Assembly: GCA_029204225.1 (NCBI GenBank)
Contig: CM055094.1
Location: forward strand, 14,512,928-14,576,927
Length of the DNA stretch: 64,000 nt
Direction of reading: 5' to 3'
From: Diphasiastrum complanatum
Lineage: Eukaryota > Streptophyta > Lycopodiopsida > Lycopodiales > Lycopodiaceae
The notes beneath the pieces were generated by a model. That model saw nothing but the letters and a program-made list of their open reading frames with translations, was not told where the DNA came from and did no database searches. Positions 1-9,405 of this stretch are shown here, piece by piece. Within the stretch, counting starts at the first letter, position 1, and each line of letters opens with the position of its first letter. A program made the translations under genes and the position numbers.

Positions 1-661
1 AGTTAGCTCTCTCACCAATGGAACCAGGACTCAAATTGCCAAAGGACCAGTGTCGTCAAACAATTCATGAGAAGCAACAGATGCGTGAGTATCCTTACCA
101 TTCTATTATAGGATCTCTTATGTACACCATAATATGTACCAAGCCAAACATAGCTTTTGCAGTCAGCTCTCTCAGTCAGTATATGACTAATCCTGGTATA
201 ACACAGTGGAAGGCTCTTATCAAATTCATGAGATATCTTCGAGCTACTATGGACTTTTGCATTTGTTATGGAGCAATTGGCAATGACAAACTCAATTTTC
301 TCAATGGCTACACAAATGCGATTTGGGCAAGAGATGCAGACACTCGTAAATCTACTTCCGAATTTACATTGTTCCTCAACAATGGTCCAATTTTCTGGAA
401 TAGTCGCAAGCAATCTTCGATAGCTTTATCTTCCACTGAATTAGAGCATATCGCAGCCTCTCAAGCTACAAATGAAGCAATTGAGGAACTTACTCTCAGA
501 TATCGGTTTGAATCAATATACTCTGACGACATTATTTTGTGATAATCAAAGTGCCATCGCTTTTTCAGCCAACCCTAGATTTCATTCTAGGAGTAAGCAC
601 ATTGAACTGAAGTATCATTTTGTCAGAAGCAAAGTTCTCAACGAAGAGGTCAGATTGCAGT

Positions 662-664
<3 letters not shown>
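1..664 (+). pseudogene. Ty1/copia pol 3' fragment (RT thumb + RNase H)
   Basis: Fragment of a copia polyprotein open from the window edge. In the first frame (18-542) the conserved stretch around SIIGSLMY and the later RKST...F..W.S.KQ block mark the end of reverse transcriptase and the start of RNase H. A frameshift near 485 moves the reading to a second frame (472-664), where FCDNQSAI and KHIELKYHFV, the classic copia RNase H signatures, are visible. The wild-type family reading is preserved in the related fragment at 35144-35558, which has WLRDLL where this copy is garbled. Here the homology stops abruptly at base 664, exactly where a (GA)n tract begins, so the element was broken by an insertion or rearrangement. 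It is dead: frameshifted, and without integrase or a 3' LTR. Confidence 0.85.

Positions 665-717
<53 letters not shown>
665..717. repeat. (GA)n microsatellite
   Basis: An uninterrupted GA dinucleotide run of about 53 bp directly abuts the broken end of the copia fragment. It is the left edge of a dispersed repeat whose other copy (13643-13900) starts in the same way. Confidence 0.97.
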
Positions 718-720
<3 letters not shown>

Positions 721-1010
721 GGCCCAATTGACACGTGTTGCAACGTGACAATGTATGGGCAGATGTGGGCCATACCCCCTGCTGGACACGTGTCAATATG
801 GCTGAAAAAAAATTTAGACACGTGTCGTGCAGCATGTGCTGAAACATGCTGATGTGGAGATATAGATGTCATGCACATACTGGCCGATGGTGTGCTGACA
901 AAAAATTTAGACACGTGTCGTGCAGCATGTGTTGAAACATGCTGATGTGGCGAGACAGATGTCGTGCACATACTGGCCAGTGGTGTGTACACCGTCTCCG
1001 TGTCAAGCGC
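717..1010. repeat. Dispersed hairpin repeat with CACGTG sites and a 94-bp tandem pair
   Basis: Non-coding repeat related to 13687-13900. Both copies follow a GA tract and share a GGGCCATACC block, GCTGGACACGTGTCA, ACACGTGTCGTGCA, and a TGCACATACT.GCC...GGTGTGTA.ACCGTCTCC block. In this copy arms at 717-738 and 786-803 (TATGGC..., ACACGTGTCAATATGGC) are inverted and could form a hairpin. A unit of about 94 bp is then tandemly repeated (811-904 and 905-998), each with GACACGTGTCGTGCAGCATGTG and an imperfect palindrome around ACATGCTG. No coding potential. A non-autonomous (MITE-like) element is possible; I could not define terminal repeats or a target-site duplication. Confidence 0.6.
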
Positions 1011-2055
1011 AAATTGGTGGACTACAAATCTTTCAAAATTGTGGGAACATATTAAACTGGGATTTTCAAATTCCGTTCGATATGGACCTAAATTGTGAAA
1101 ATCGATCTAAAGCATCAATTTAGTAGTTTCACAATTACCATCACATTCCGAAAGGATTCTGAAACATCCATCATGCATTAGACATGACATGCAGTGATTT
1201 TAAAAAAAAATCAATTTTTTTACGTAAATTGCCTAGAAACTGGGAAATCAGCTTTTTGAATTAGAATTGCTAAAAATATCTTCATGCATGAACGCCTAGT
1301 AGGTACCATGCATCCAAACATCCATACAGGTCTATCCATACATTTTCATCAACAGAAACGCACTACACTGAGTCACATGCATGCATGCATCATAATATTA
1401 CAAAAAATTTGTGAATTTTAGTTCAAAAATTGCCAAATTTTTGATAGCCATAACTTTCTCTACAAGACACCAAATTGGTCACTGTAAAGCACAATATAGA
1501 GGGAGAGTAGGTCTACAAGACACTTGCCACATCACCCTACCACCTAGGCTTCACACGTGCGAGCTATAACCGATCAAAAAATAGGAAGGAGAGCGCACTT
1601 TTTCAAGGTTGATTCATCAAAAATCCATCTACAGCCCAATAAGCATCCAATAAGACGCTACATGCACTCTTCTAAGGTTTATTAGAGAGACATAAAGGCT
1701 TATATCAGGTCCAGTAAGCAATCATAGGCTCAGATCATGCAACAAATGCATTTTGGACTCCTTCAACAAGCAAAACTTCAACATAATGGTGCCTAAGCCT
1801 CACACAACCAAATTGGATGCATGATGGCTCAAATAAGAGGCAATCCATCATATCTTTAAACTTGTTACAAGATCAAATAGGTTCAGACCACTATTTGATA
1901 GGTATTCATGCTCAAAAGTCCCCAAAAATACACTATTTTTTGACTTTTTGAGGCCCTTGATGGTGTCCACTAACCAAACTTCATGAAAGCCTTAGGACAA
2001 CTTCATTACACCTCTGAAAACGTGCATGTAAAATAATACACATGTTTACAGAAAT
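1011..2055. other. Non-coding AT-rich spacer, probably old LTR debris
   Basis: No credible ORF. It contains a (ATGC)n stretch near 1378-1392 and a CACGTG site near 1555 within TTCACACGTGCGAG, similar to the TTCACACGTGTG motif of the LTR-like blocks at 15.8 and 38.4 kb. The style (long A/T-rich non-coding DNA with that motif) suggests degraded LTR sequence, but no borders are visible. Confidence 0.35.
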
Positions 2056-2640
2056 ACAAAGGAATCAGTGACAGTACTTCCCCGATTGTTCGGCCACCTA
2101 TGACTACTCGGCTATCCTCGATTGTTCGGCCATCCTTGATAGTTCGGACATCCTCTGTCTCGAACCTCCTTGACTCCATTCGATAGTTTCGCCATCACCG
2201 AACAATCGGCCGCAATCTGACTATGGCGGATCAACATGTACCTTCATCATGACCGGATAGAATCTCTGGATATTGTCCGAAGGTGACTGCCAACAGCACG
2301 TAGTGCCTTTATTCTGATTGTAAATTACATATTAACTATTTTTGTAATCAGTTAGCCATGTGTATATATCCAGCGACTTATTAGTTGCTTTAGTCAAGCT
2401 CCACAAACACTGAACATCCAAAGCGCAATCGTTTTGTTCTTTCTCTCTGTTATCACAGAGTATTGTCTTAGGAAGAACACGACTTTGTCTGCATTCAGAC
2501 TGTTTTCTACACGACTAAATATATGTCAATATTCCGAGTAATCTAGATCGTGTATGTTGAATGCTTATTTTATTTATGTTCAAATAGATTCCTGCTAGCA
2601 GATAAACTAGTATATGCCGATTTGTCATTCCAATCACTTC
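2056..2640. repeat. LTR-like block with GATTGTTCGGCCAT repeats
   Basis: Between about 2085 and 2215 a short motif around GATTGTTCGGCCA occurs four or more times in degenerate form, once inverted as GAACAATCGGCC. It is followed by a TATA-like sequence (GTATATATCC near 2361) and a CT-rich segment. The same order (U3 repeats, TATA, downstream R/U5-like sequence) occurs in the copia LTR at 20676-21180, so this is probably a solo or truncated copia LTR. No TG...CA borders could be fixed. Confidence 0.45.
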
Positions 2641-2739
2641 ACCTAAAACGCTTCCGCAAAGCTAAATCTAAAAACCAGATAATTTGTGCATGGCTCTGCA
2701 ATAGACTCTTTAGCTGCTTCCGATAATAGTTGTTGTCTG

Positions 2740-2877
2740 ATAGGAGTTGCTCCCACCATCCTTGGCTCTCCTCTACCCCCCGGCCTCCCTCGCTGCTGCT
2801 GTTGCCTCTCCTCGTGCTGCTGCTGCCTCTCCCTTCTCTCCTGCCTGCTCTGGTATCCCTATAGCACTTGGGGCCTG

Positions 2878-2930
<53 letters not shown>

Positions 2931-3040
2931 GTTTGTGTTTCTTCTTCGTATTTTTCGTAATAAGTGTCATTTTGCTGCATTTCTTGTTTTGGTTATATCT
3001 TTCAGGTGCAATAACTGTGCCTGAATTTTCATAGCAAAAT
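2740..3040 (-). repeat. Pyrimidine-rich dispersed repeat with (CT)n, inverted relative to 12.6-13.0 kb
   Basis: A C/T-rich, CTG-rich stretch (2755-2880) leads into a (CT)n tract (2883-2925). The sequence 2947-3035 is the reverse complement of a recognisable relative at 12903-12993: both include AAGATATAACCAA, AGAAATGCAG and AAAATGACACTTATTAC when read on the appropriate strand. The ORFs across this block (runs of SLSLSL or RERERE) are translations of simple repeats and are not genes. The repeat sits just upstream of ELF4 copy 1. Confidence 0.65.
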
Positions 3041-3510
3041 TAGCTTGCCAACGATCTACTATATGGTTAGATTCAACATCTTTGTGTGAGTGTATGATTT
3101 TTTGATATCTTATAAGCCTAATATACATTATGAATCTTGATCTCAAGAGATGCATATATATACACACACATGAACATATATACATACACATACACACACA
3201 CATAGATATTTGACCATCAAGTAGATGTTGCTTATTTGATAGGAATAGAAAATTGTCTATGTGGCAACGTTGGTAAGGACCCAATGTTTGTTTCTCTTTT
3301 TATTGAGCGTTTCTTTGTTCACCATGTGGCTACCACATGGGGACGTGATGAGTCATGGCCACTGCTATCAACGGTTCACGTGCTTCTCGGGCGTTTTCCA
3401 AAACACAAGTTGAAGAGAACCCACCATGCTATCAATACAGAAGATACAGCTTTAATATCAGAGGCGTCTTGATTTAAATCAGAGCTTTTTTTGGGCATCA
3501 GGCAATGTGA

Positions 3511-3577
<67 letters not shown>

Positions 3578-3600
3578 GTTCTCGGATTTTGAGTTGGGTA
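3041..3600 (+). promoter_or_regulatory. Presumed promoter-proximal region of ELF4 copy 1
   Basis: This stretch lies between the dispersed repeat and the start of ELF4-segment homology at about 3601. It contains AGATATTTG (3204-3211; reverse complement AAATATCT, one base short of the nine-base evening element AAAATATCT), a perfect G-box CACGTG (3377-3382), and a compound (GA)n/(AC)n microsatellite (3514-3573). Evening elements bound by CCA1/LHY/RVE-type MYBs are known in the Arabidopsis ELF4 promoter. Here the site is only a motif match, and the transcription start is unknown. The region is not shared with copy 2. Confidence 0.35.
3514..3573. repeat. Compound (GA)n(AC)n microsatellite
   Basis: About 29 bp of GA followed directly by about 31 bp of AC. 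It lies immediately left of the boundary at which ELF4-segment homology with 60047 begins. Confidence 0.95.
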
Positions 3601-3696
3601 GGATTTTGGATTCAATTCTCGGATTTTGAGTTGGGTTTTCTTTGAATGAATTATCATATTCGTTTTGTTGGGCTGGGGGTGTAGATTCTAGATCCT

Positions 3697-4020
3697 AGTA
3701 GCCAGAGAGATGGAGAAAGAGAGGGATAGATAGATCAGTAAATCTATTCTTATCTCTTTAGAGTTTATTTTAAATGGTGTGGCCAATTTTTGCTTATGTA
3801 ATCTGGGTTTTTGAATTCTAGCCAGAGAAAGAGATAGATCACTAAATCTGATCTTCTGTTTGTTTATTTGAAGTTGTCACCAATTATTTCTAATGTAACC
3901 TGGAATTTTGCATTCTAGCCAGAGAGTCGGATAGATCAGTAAGTCTGATCACCTTTTTGTCAGATTTTAATGTTGAGACTAATTTCTTCCTTGTAATTTG
4001 GAACTTGCTTTCTTTAGCAG
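3697..4020 (+). repeat. Three tandem ~100-bp units in the ELF4-1 leader
   Basis: Units start at about 3701, 3821 and 3918, each with GCCAGAGA followed by GATAGATCA.TAA.TCT. Each ends with a GTAA.(T/C).TGG...TT..TTCTAG/TTTAGCAG sequence resembling a 3' splice-site tract. The spacing is about 120 and 97 bp. The homologous part of ELF4 copy 2 (about 60185-60278) has one such unit only. The array is therefore probably an expansion in copy 1, though contraction in copy 2 is possible. Confidence 0.75.
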
Positions 4021-4186
4021 GTGCTGATGATAGCTTGGGTCTCCAGGAAGGACAAAATTTGACGAAAAATGTATACTCCCCATCTTTTGAGAAACTTTCA
4101 AGTGACGTGATTGTCAATGTGTTTTGGTTTGTTTGTAAGATTGAACTCCCACCTCAGATGTAGTCTACTTTTTCTCTGTTGTTCAG
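4021..4186 (+). other. Putative leader exon/intron boundaries, ELF4-1
   Basis: Two acceptor-like sites are conserved between the paralogues. One is TTTAGCAG|GTGCTGATGATAGC at 4020/4021, matching TTTTTGCAG|TTTGATGATGATAGC at 60278/60279. The other is GTTGTTCAG|CTCAGCC at 4186/4187, matching 60401/60402. Whether both are used, and where the intervening donor lies, cannot be read from sequence alone. Confidence 0.35.
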
Positions 4187-4206
4187 CTCAGCCTGGCTGG
4201 TCCTTT

Positions 4207-4287
4207 ATGGAAAGAGGGCTTCGTGTTCTGCTATCTGTTTTCCTCCTCTTCGTGAATGCATTTTCCATGTTCATGCTGCATAGATAA
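4207..4287 (+). other. Small upstream ORF (26 codons) in the ELF4-1 leader
   Basis: An ATG at 4207 opens a 26-codon frame beginning MERGL, hydrophobic in the middle, ending TAA at 4285-4287. The corresponding ATG near 60420 in copy 2 also begins MERGL, but the frames then diverge and differ in length. Only the first few residues are shared, so peptide function is unlikely. If the region is in the mature mRNA it could act as a translational uORF; that is inference. Confidence 0.2.
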
Positions 4288-5315
4288 AAGCTTGCAGTGC
4301 AGGAGGATCTCTCTTTGGATTCGCTTACCTCAGAGGGCCTGTTTTTCTGTCATATTTGGATAAAACAGATATCCTTGTTGATCCTTTACACTTCTGTAGA
4401 GTGTCTTATGCCCGAAGTCCAGCTTGCTACTTTCAGATAGTCAGCTTCTAGAACGTATGGAGTAGTTAAATCTAAGAGCATATAGTTTCAAAAATGTGTC
4501 TGCCTTCGTGATCTTCAAAAGGAGCAATTTTTGTGCACGTTTTAGTACTCTCAGAGAAAAGACAGGTTTTTTTCTGTCATCGTTGCGGGAAATGCAAAAC
4601 AAGTTTTGCCTCTGCTGAAGCGTGAAAGATTGGGTAGAGGACCTTTGTTTCTGATATCTTCTTAAGAAAAATTCTGTGTGACGAAAGGCAAGAGTGGATT
4701 TAATGTCATCTGATTGTGAAAAACATTACAAAAATCATCATTTTAAAAGTTGTAGGAAAGAATTTTGAAGATGGTGAAAAAATTGCCGAGAAGTACATGC
4801 GATATAAAAAAGATCCCCTGAGAGAATGTTATGTCATATTAGTGTAACTAATCAGCTGCTTAATTATTCATCTTTTTTGGGCAAGTTAATAGATTATTAT
4901 GGTGGATTATACAGCTGATATATGTAAAGTTGTTGGCACCAAGTTTGAATGCTTTGAGTTTACAACAAAGTTTAGCAAGCCGCTTCACTTTTATGGGTCA
5001 TATGGATCATATCTGTGCTAGATTTGTCCCTGAAATATGGATCTTTCTCATAGCCTCTATTTGGAAAAATTGTCAGTCAGATTATCAGCTACTTCACAGT
5101 TTCATCAGGTCAGTATATTCACGATTTGATAGGGTTTAGGCTAGGTACGAATTAACATTTCTCTCAGATTGCAGCAATCAACAGAAATAACAGAGATTTC
5201 TAGTTTCATAGTAGAGCCCTCCCTGAAGGGTAGCTTTATCTTGAATACCAGTTAATTTTTTCAATAGTACTATCAGCGGTAGATCTTTAACCTTTTTATC
5301 AAATTTTTGGTGCAG

Positions 5316-5420
5316 AGGTGGACGTCGTCTTGGAGAGCAGCCATGTTGTATTGTAGTTTAAAAGTTGAGAGTTATGCAGGAATGCTTTCATGCATGTTCC
5401 AAGGAAAGGGCGATGTAATT
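5316..5420 (+). other. Putative non-coding leader exon of ELF4-1
   Basis: The sequence TTGGTGCAG|AGGTGG...GATGTAATT|GTAAGTGCAT has a consensus acceptor and an excellent donor. Both sites and the intervening TCTTGGAGAGCAGCCATGTTGT are conserved at 61570-61642 in copy 2. The exon is 105 nt here and 73 nt in copy 2. The difference is an internal 32-nt block, which argues against coding. The next conserved acceptor (CTATCTCTAG|AAGTTAGAGCAC near 6400) would join it to the coding exon. Confidence 0.5.
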
Positions 5421-5654
5421 GTAAGTGCATGCTTTTAGATGATACAGCTGCAGCTACTGAAGAAAAGTTTAACTGCAGGTGCTTTTTGTATTTTCTTTCA
5501 CTCAGGTTTCTTATTGAATGCTTCCGGATTTCGTCTACATTGCACAAACAGACAAATCAGTTATACCTAGCTGGTCTATGTTTCAAATCTGTAAATGTTA
5601 TTATAGCATTTAAAATCTCTCAATTTATGACGTCTCAAAGTCCTTAGCAATCGA

Positions 5655-5660
<6 letters not shown>

Positions 5661-5750
<90 letters not shown>
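5661..5750. repeat. (TC)45 microsatellite in the ELF4-1 leader intron
   Basis: A perfect 90-bp TC run. The homologous position in copy 2 (after about 61740) lacks it. It lies between the conserved leader exon and the coding exon, so it would be intronic if the splice model is right. Confidence 0.95.
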
Positions 5751-5752
<2 letters not shown>

Positions 5753-6442
5753 ACAGTTACTGTTCTTTCAGAATTGTGAAATCATGGTGTTTTGGCCATC
5801 AGCTCTAAATCCAATTTACCCAATTTCTCTAAATCAAAGGCTGGTCCAACATATGAACTTTTCTTGTGTGATGTAAGTGCCACATAGTCAGCCTGTAGAA
5901 GACCCTACCTGTTAACATGATTTAAGTCTACACACATGTTCTCGTTAAACGGAAAATAAGAGTATTAAGAATGTTGTTGACTAGGATAATGCACTATTTG
6001 TCCTTTGTTTTAGTGATTTCTGACGGAGGAGATAAATATGCATGAAAGTTCTGTTCGCTCTTGCTCTCCCTATGCTGCGCAAGATTTTTTGACCCTAATG
6101 TGTGCCTTGGGTAAAACATAGTGTCTTTAAAAACAGCTACTGTATATAAAAGTATCAGATATAATCAGTATGTATTTTCTTCTATCACTTATCCATCAGG
6201 TTTTTGCACAGGAGAAAAATTGTATGATGCTACGGTATCCTATGTTGGTTTCTTATTTTCGTTGATCATTTGCTTGTCACACGTTGTCTGTGGGATTCTA
6301 ACACTGTTCATTCTGTAGAATCTCTTTTTTTTATAACTTTTTATAACATTCTGCATTAAAGGTCAGATTCTTTTCTAACTTAAGCTTATATCTATCTCTA
6401 GAAGTTAGAGCACATTCCGGGGCAGTCTGTTTTGCGACAGAG

Positions 6443-6808
6443 ATGGATACTACTGCTAGGTCAGAATCAGGGGATATGACCTCTGTGGATAGAAAAGGAT
6501 TAGCAGCTTTGCAGCAAAGTTTCAATCAAGTGCAATTTCTGCTGGAGCATAATCGCCTTCTTATCAAAGAGATAAACCGGAATCACAGATCGAGGATCCC
6601 TGAAAATTTGAGCAGGAATACAGCATTGATCAATGAGCTCAATGGCAACATAAACAGGGTGCTTTGTCTCTACGCAAATCTTTCAACGGCATTTTTGAAG
6701 ACCTTCGAATTTTCATCGGATGTTAATACAGCTGGAACTTCAAAAACTGATAAAGTGATGCTAAAATCTGCTACCGTTCAAGGACTTAAAAGGGTTCGAT
6801 TTCTTTAA
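6443..6808 (+). CDS. ELF4: EARLY FLOWERING 4 (ELF4)-family clock protein, copy 1
   Basis: 121-aa intact protein of the ELF4 family (DUF1313). Known family role: small alpha-helical nuclear proteins that dimerise and, with ELF3 and LUX, form the Evening Complex, which represses clock and growth genes at dusk and night. Visible here: an acidic/polar N-terminus (about 1-17), then the diagnostic helix-loop-helix core (about 18-85) with QQSFNQVQFLLEHNRLLI, a conserved EIN.NH.S.IPENLSRN turn and ALINELNGNI...LYANLSTAF. A variable linker (86-102) and a basic tail ending LKRVR follow. The length is close to typical ELF4/ELF4-like proteins. The start is the ATG at 6443, shared with the paralogue; no longer conserved frame exists upstream. 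An acceptor-like CTCTAG lies about 40 nt before it, implying an intron in the 5' UTR. ELF4 versus ELF4-LIKE subclass cannot be settled without a tree. Confidence 0.92.
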   Translation: MDTTARSESGDMTSVDRKGLAALQQSFNQVQFLLEHNRLLIKEINRNHRSRIPENLSRNTALINELNGNINRVLCLYANLSTAFLKTFEFSSDVNTAGTSKTDKVMLKSATVQGLKRVRFL

Positions 6809-7884
6809 AACCTTTTCCCAATTTTATTTTTAAAATGTTGAGTTTTGGGGCTTCTGAACCTTTTTTGAAGGAATTGCCCACAAGAAATTTGCACCGTAGC
6901 CTTCATGCAGACAATGTTCTTAAAGAAAGTTTTCTATGGAAGCCAAATTGCCCATCCTAATGATTTGATAAGGTCTTACTAATGACGATGCACACTGCAT
7001 GAATCTCCTTCAAGGTTTCACAAATTTGTGAAACTTCGTTGAGTAGATTATGAGGGGGTAAATAGGCAGTTTGATTAGCATTCAAATCATTTATGTCATT
7101 TACATCAATCGGATCTTCAAAGTTTTTAAGTTTGGAAAGGTGTTGGGTAGGTTGAAGCAAAAGGGATGATTGAGGCAAACATAGTAAAATGACTATGCTA
7201 CTAAGATCGCTGAGGTTAATTTTTACTGTTTGATGGCTTGTGTAATTTACCAGGATGTATTGGCACTGGAAAATCAGCTTTTGGGATTGCAAGTTGGAAC
7301 AAGTTCTGCATCCAATGTGGGAAGCTTCTGACCGTTATTGATGGTATTCAAAAGACAGAGCTGAATTTGTTAGTGTTTTTTTAATATCTGGTTGATGTTA
7401 AGGATAATATCTTATAATGAACTATGATGACAAAGGTCTACTTGTTCCTTAATCTGATTATATATTTTGAATTCTGAAGTATGAGGCAGTTACTAGTATC
7501 TAGTTTCACTATATGGTCCACTGTTTCATTAATTAAGTTTTTGAACATTCTGTGTTCAAGCACACTGTGCTTATGTAAGAATCAAGTCTACTGTGCTTCG
7601 ATATAAATGCCTTTTCATAAAGAGCAAATGCTGTTCTTCCAGGTGATTTTTATTAAGCTTGAGAATGAATGTATTACCTGCACAATTATAAATTCAACAG
7701 GGTAGTTGTGGTTGGTATAAAAATACGAGACATTCTGGAGCCTGCTCTCATATCTTTTGTTACCTCACAAATGGAGAAAGAGCATTATAGATGTGCAGGG
7801 AGTATACTTGATGAAGGTGATGTTTATTGTAGACCAAGATTGTGTCAACATGAACCAAGCGAGAGAATAGTAGCAAGAGAATGT
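6809..7884 (+). other. 3' flank of ELF4-1, conserved with copy 2
   Basis: Non-coding. Several blocks match the 3' flank of copy 2, notably 7140-7310 against about 63290-63460 (GTTGGGTA.GGTTGAAGCAAAA, then CAGGATGTA.TGGCACTGGAAA.TCAGCTT). This may include the 3' UTR and/or a downstream non-coding exon. A reading frame at 7669-7905 was not accepted as a gene because it is not kept in copy 2. Confidence 0.5.
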
Positions 7885-8105
7885 AATAAAACTTTAGAGT
7901 CATAGCTCATTGAAAATAAAGATGGGAGATGTATGTCCAAAAGAGATTGATATTCCAGGAAAGGAGTAACTAGATTAAGCTAACTTTTAGCAAAATCTGG
8001 ATGTATTAAAACTTGATTTAAGAGTTGTAGCTCTTTGAAAATACATATGGGAGATTCATGTGCAAGAGATTGATATTCCACGAATAGCAAAATTTCAAAC
8101 TTTTA
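7885..8105. repeat. ~125-bp tandem pair
   Basis: GTCATAGCTC.TTGAAAATA...ATGGGAGAT near 7899 recurs as GTTGTAGCTCTTTGAAAATA...ATGGGAGAT near 8024, each followed by AGAGATTGATATTCCA. The unit is about 125 bp, somewhat diverged, and non-coding. From 8106 to 8606 I see nothing beyond AT-rich spacer. Confidence 0.7.
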
Positions 8106-8606
8106 CATGACTTGAAGAGGCACAATTCCTTAAGCACATGTAACTCTTTCATATAGATTGTAGTCAAAAAAATAGTGATGTAGCTTTCTCAAAGAAGCTG
8201 CAAAAATCTCTCAAAGCATAAGCATACTAAAATGGAGGGCTGCTTAGGATGAGTTTATTGTTGGTTTGATGTGCATCATATTTTTGACCTTTGCACTTGA
8301 AATTCAAGACATTCCATGATCTCAATTTTTTGTTTTGTTTGGGTGACAAAAAAAACCTCTTTCCTCAATGTGAGCTTTTACTTGCAGAGACTATCCCTGA
8401 TTTGACATATGTGAGGTCATCATTATTGTATATCGAACGACTTTTTTGATGGCTAGATGATCTTGTAATGCAATTGAGGTGCAGACTTTTCTTGCTATTC
8501 AGTTGGCATTGATGTGGACTTTTCAACATATTGATAGTGAACTTCCATTTGCCACCTTTGATATATTTATGTAAAATTCTCAACTCATCTATCATACCAT
8601 TCCACA

Positions 8607-9302
8607 GTGTATTCTTGGAATGTCCGTGGCTTGAATGATTTGGTGCGTTGCACCTGTATGGCTCAAGTTCTGGCCTCTTATCCTTCAAAGAATGTCATTG
8701 TTTTGCAAGAGACAACACTGCGGGAATTCGATCAGCATTGCCTCATCAAGAAATTGTCGCCCAGCTTTCACTATGATGTTTCTCCTGCCCAAGGCACTCG
8801 GGGGGGTGTTCTAATGCTATTTTCCCGTGATTGGCAGGTGCTCTCCACTTCTTCTGATTTAGTTGGTAGGTGGGTCCTTCGCAAGCTAGGCTTCACCTTC
8901 TCTATCCTCAACCTTTATGCTCCCTACCTTACTTCTGAACACATTGACTTTTGGTTGTCCTTGCCGCCCATTTTGGACGATCGGTTGATTGTGTTAGGGG
9001 ATTTGAACATGTACCGTGACCCTTCTACTTGGTTGCATGCTATCCTGCCTCTGCTCTCTGAATATGCTGCTTGGTTTGCATTTCAGTCTTCTCACTCTTT
9101 TACTAATGCCTCTCATGCCTTGCAACAGTTCCCGCACCATACCTGGACTAACTGTAAGCTGGGACGTTCGGCAAGGTTAGACCGTTTTTACCTTTCCTCT
9201 TCTGCTAATTGGCTTCGTCTCTTGGATGTCGAGACTCATCAATTTACCACCCTCTTTGATCATTGTCTCGTTCTGCTGCTTGTTTCTCACCCTGTCGGCT
9301 AA
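8607..9302 (+). pseudogene. LINE endonuclease domain
   Basis: A 231-codon open frame with no ATG at its head. Recognisable exonuclease-endonuclease-phosphatase motifs: SWNVRGLND at the start, LQET (catalytic E region), GGVLMLF, LGDLNMYRDP (G-D-x-N), then TWTN...SARLDRFYLS and the C-terminal FDHCLVLL in place of the canonical SDH. In LINEs this domain nicks the target DNA that primes reverse transcription. It is disconnected from the RT frames by stops and shifts, so the element is inactive. Confidence 0.88.
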
Positions 9303-9405
9303 CTCTTTTTATTCTCCCTACATTATGAACTCCACTCTCCTGTCCTCTCTGACCATTCGAGACACGCTGTAGGATACGCTTGTCTCTTCCTCCTCCTTTG
9401 TTGCC

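Larger units (their letters stand above)
3601..7950 (+). repeat. ELF4 segmental duplication, copy 1
   Basis: This segment is homologous, in the same order and orientation, to 60047-64000. Anchor points by eye: GGATTTTG...TGTTGGGCTGG (3601-3675 against about 60047-60130), GTTCAGCTCAGCC...GGAAAGAGGGCTTC (4181-4225 against 60396-60440), TCTTGGAGAGCAGCCATGTTGT (near 5329 against 61582), GCGATGTAATTGTAAGTGCAT (near 5410 against 61633), the whole CDS, GGATGTA.TGGCACTGGAAA.TCAGCTT (near 7253 against 63387), and the CACAAATGGA block (near 7765 against 63913). Differences include insertions in copy 1. Copy 2 runs off the window, so the right limit of the duplication is a minimum. Confidence 0.85.

Noticed and set aside
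565-992. Minus-strand ORFs rich in SLSLSL
   Set aside because: Translation of the (GA)n tract and its repeat flank; no conserved domain.
717-998. CRISPR-like array
   Set aside because: Only two 94-bp units without spacers in a plant repeat; no cas genes.
1273-1281. AAAATATCT evening element match
   Set aside because: Perfect motif but in repeat DNA more than 5 kb from the ELF4-1 ATG; one such match is expected by chance in AT-rich sequence. The same applies to the one near 17385.
2639-2980. ORFs with RERERE/SLSLSL over 2639-3034 on both strands
   Set aside because: Caused by (CT)n and CTG-rich low-complexity DNA.
5299-5647. ORFs on both strands in the ELF4-1 leader
   Set aside because: They span a conserved splice donor and acceptor and are not conserved in copy 2.
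7669-7905. 78-codon ORF downstream of ELF4-1
   Set aside because: Lies in duplicated 3' flank but the frame is not kept in copy 2; no recognised domain.
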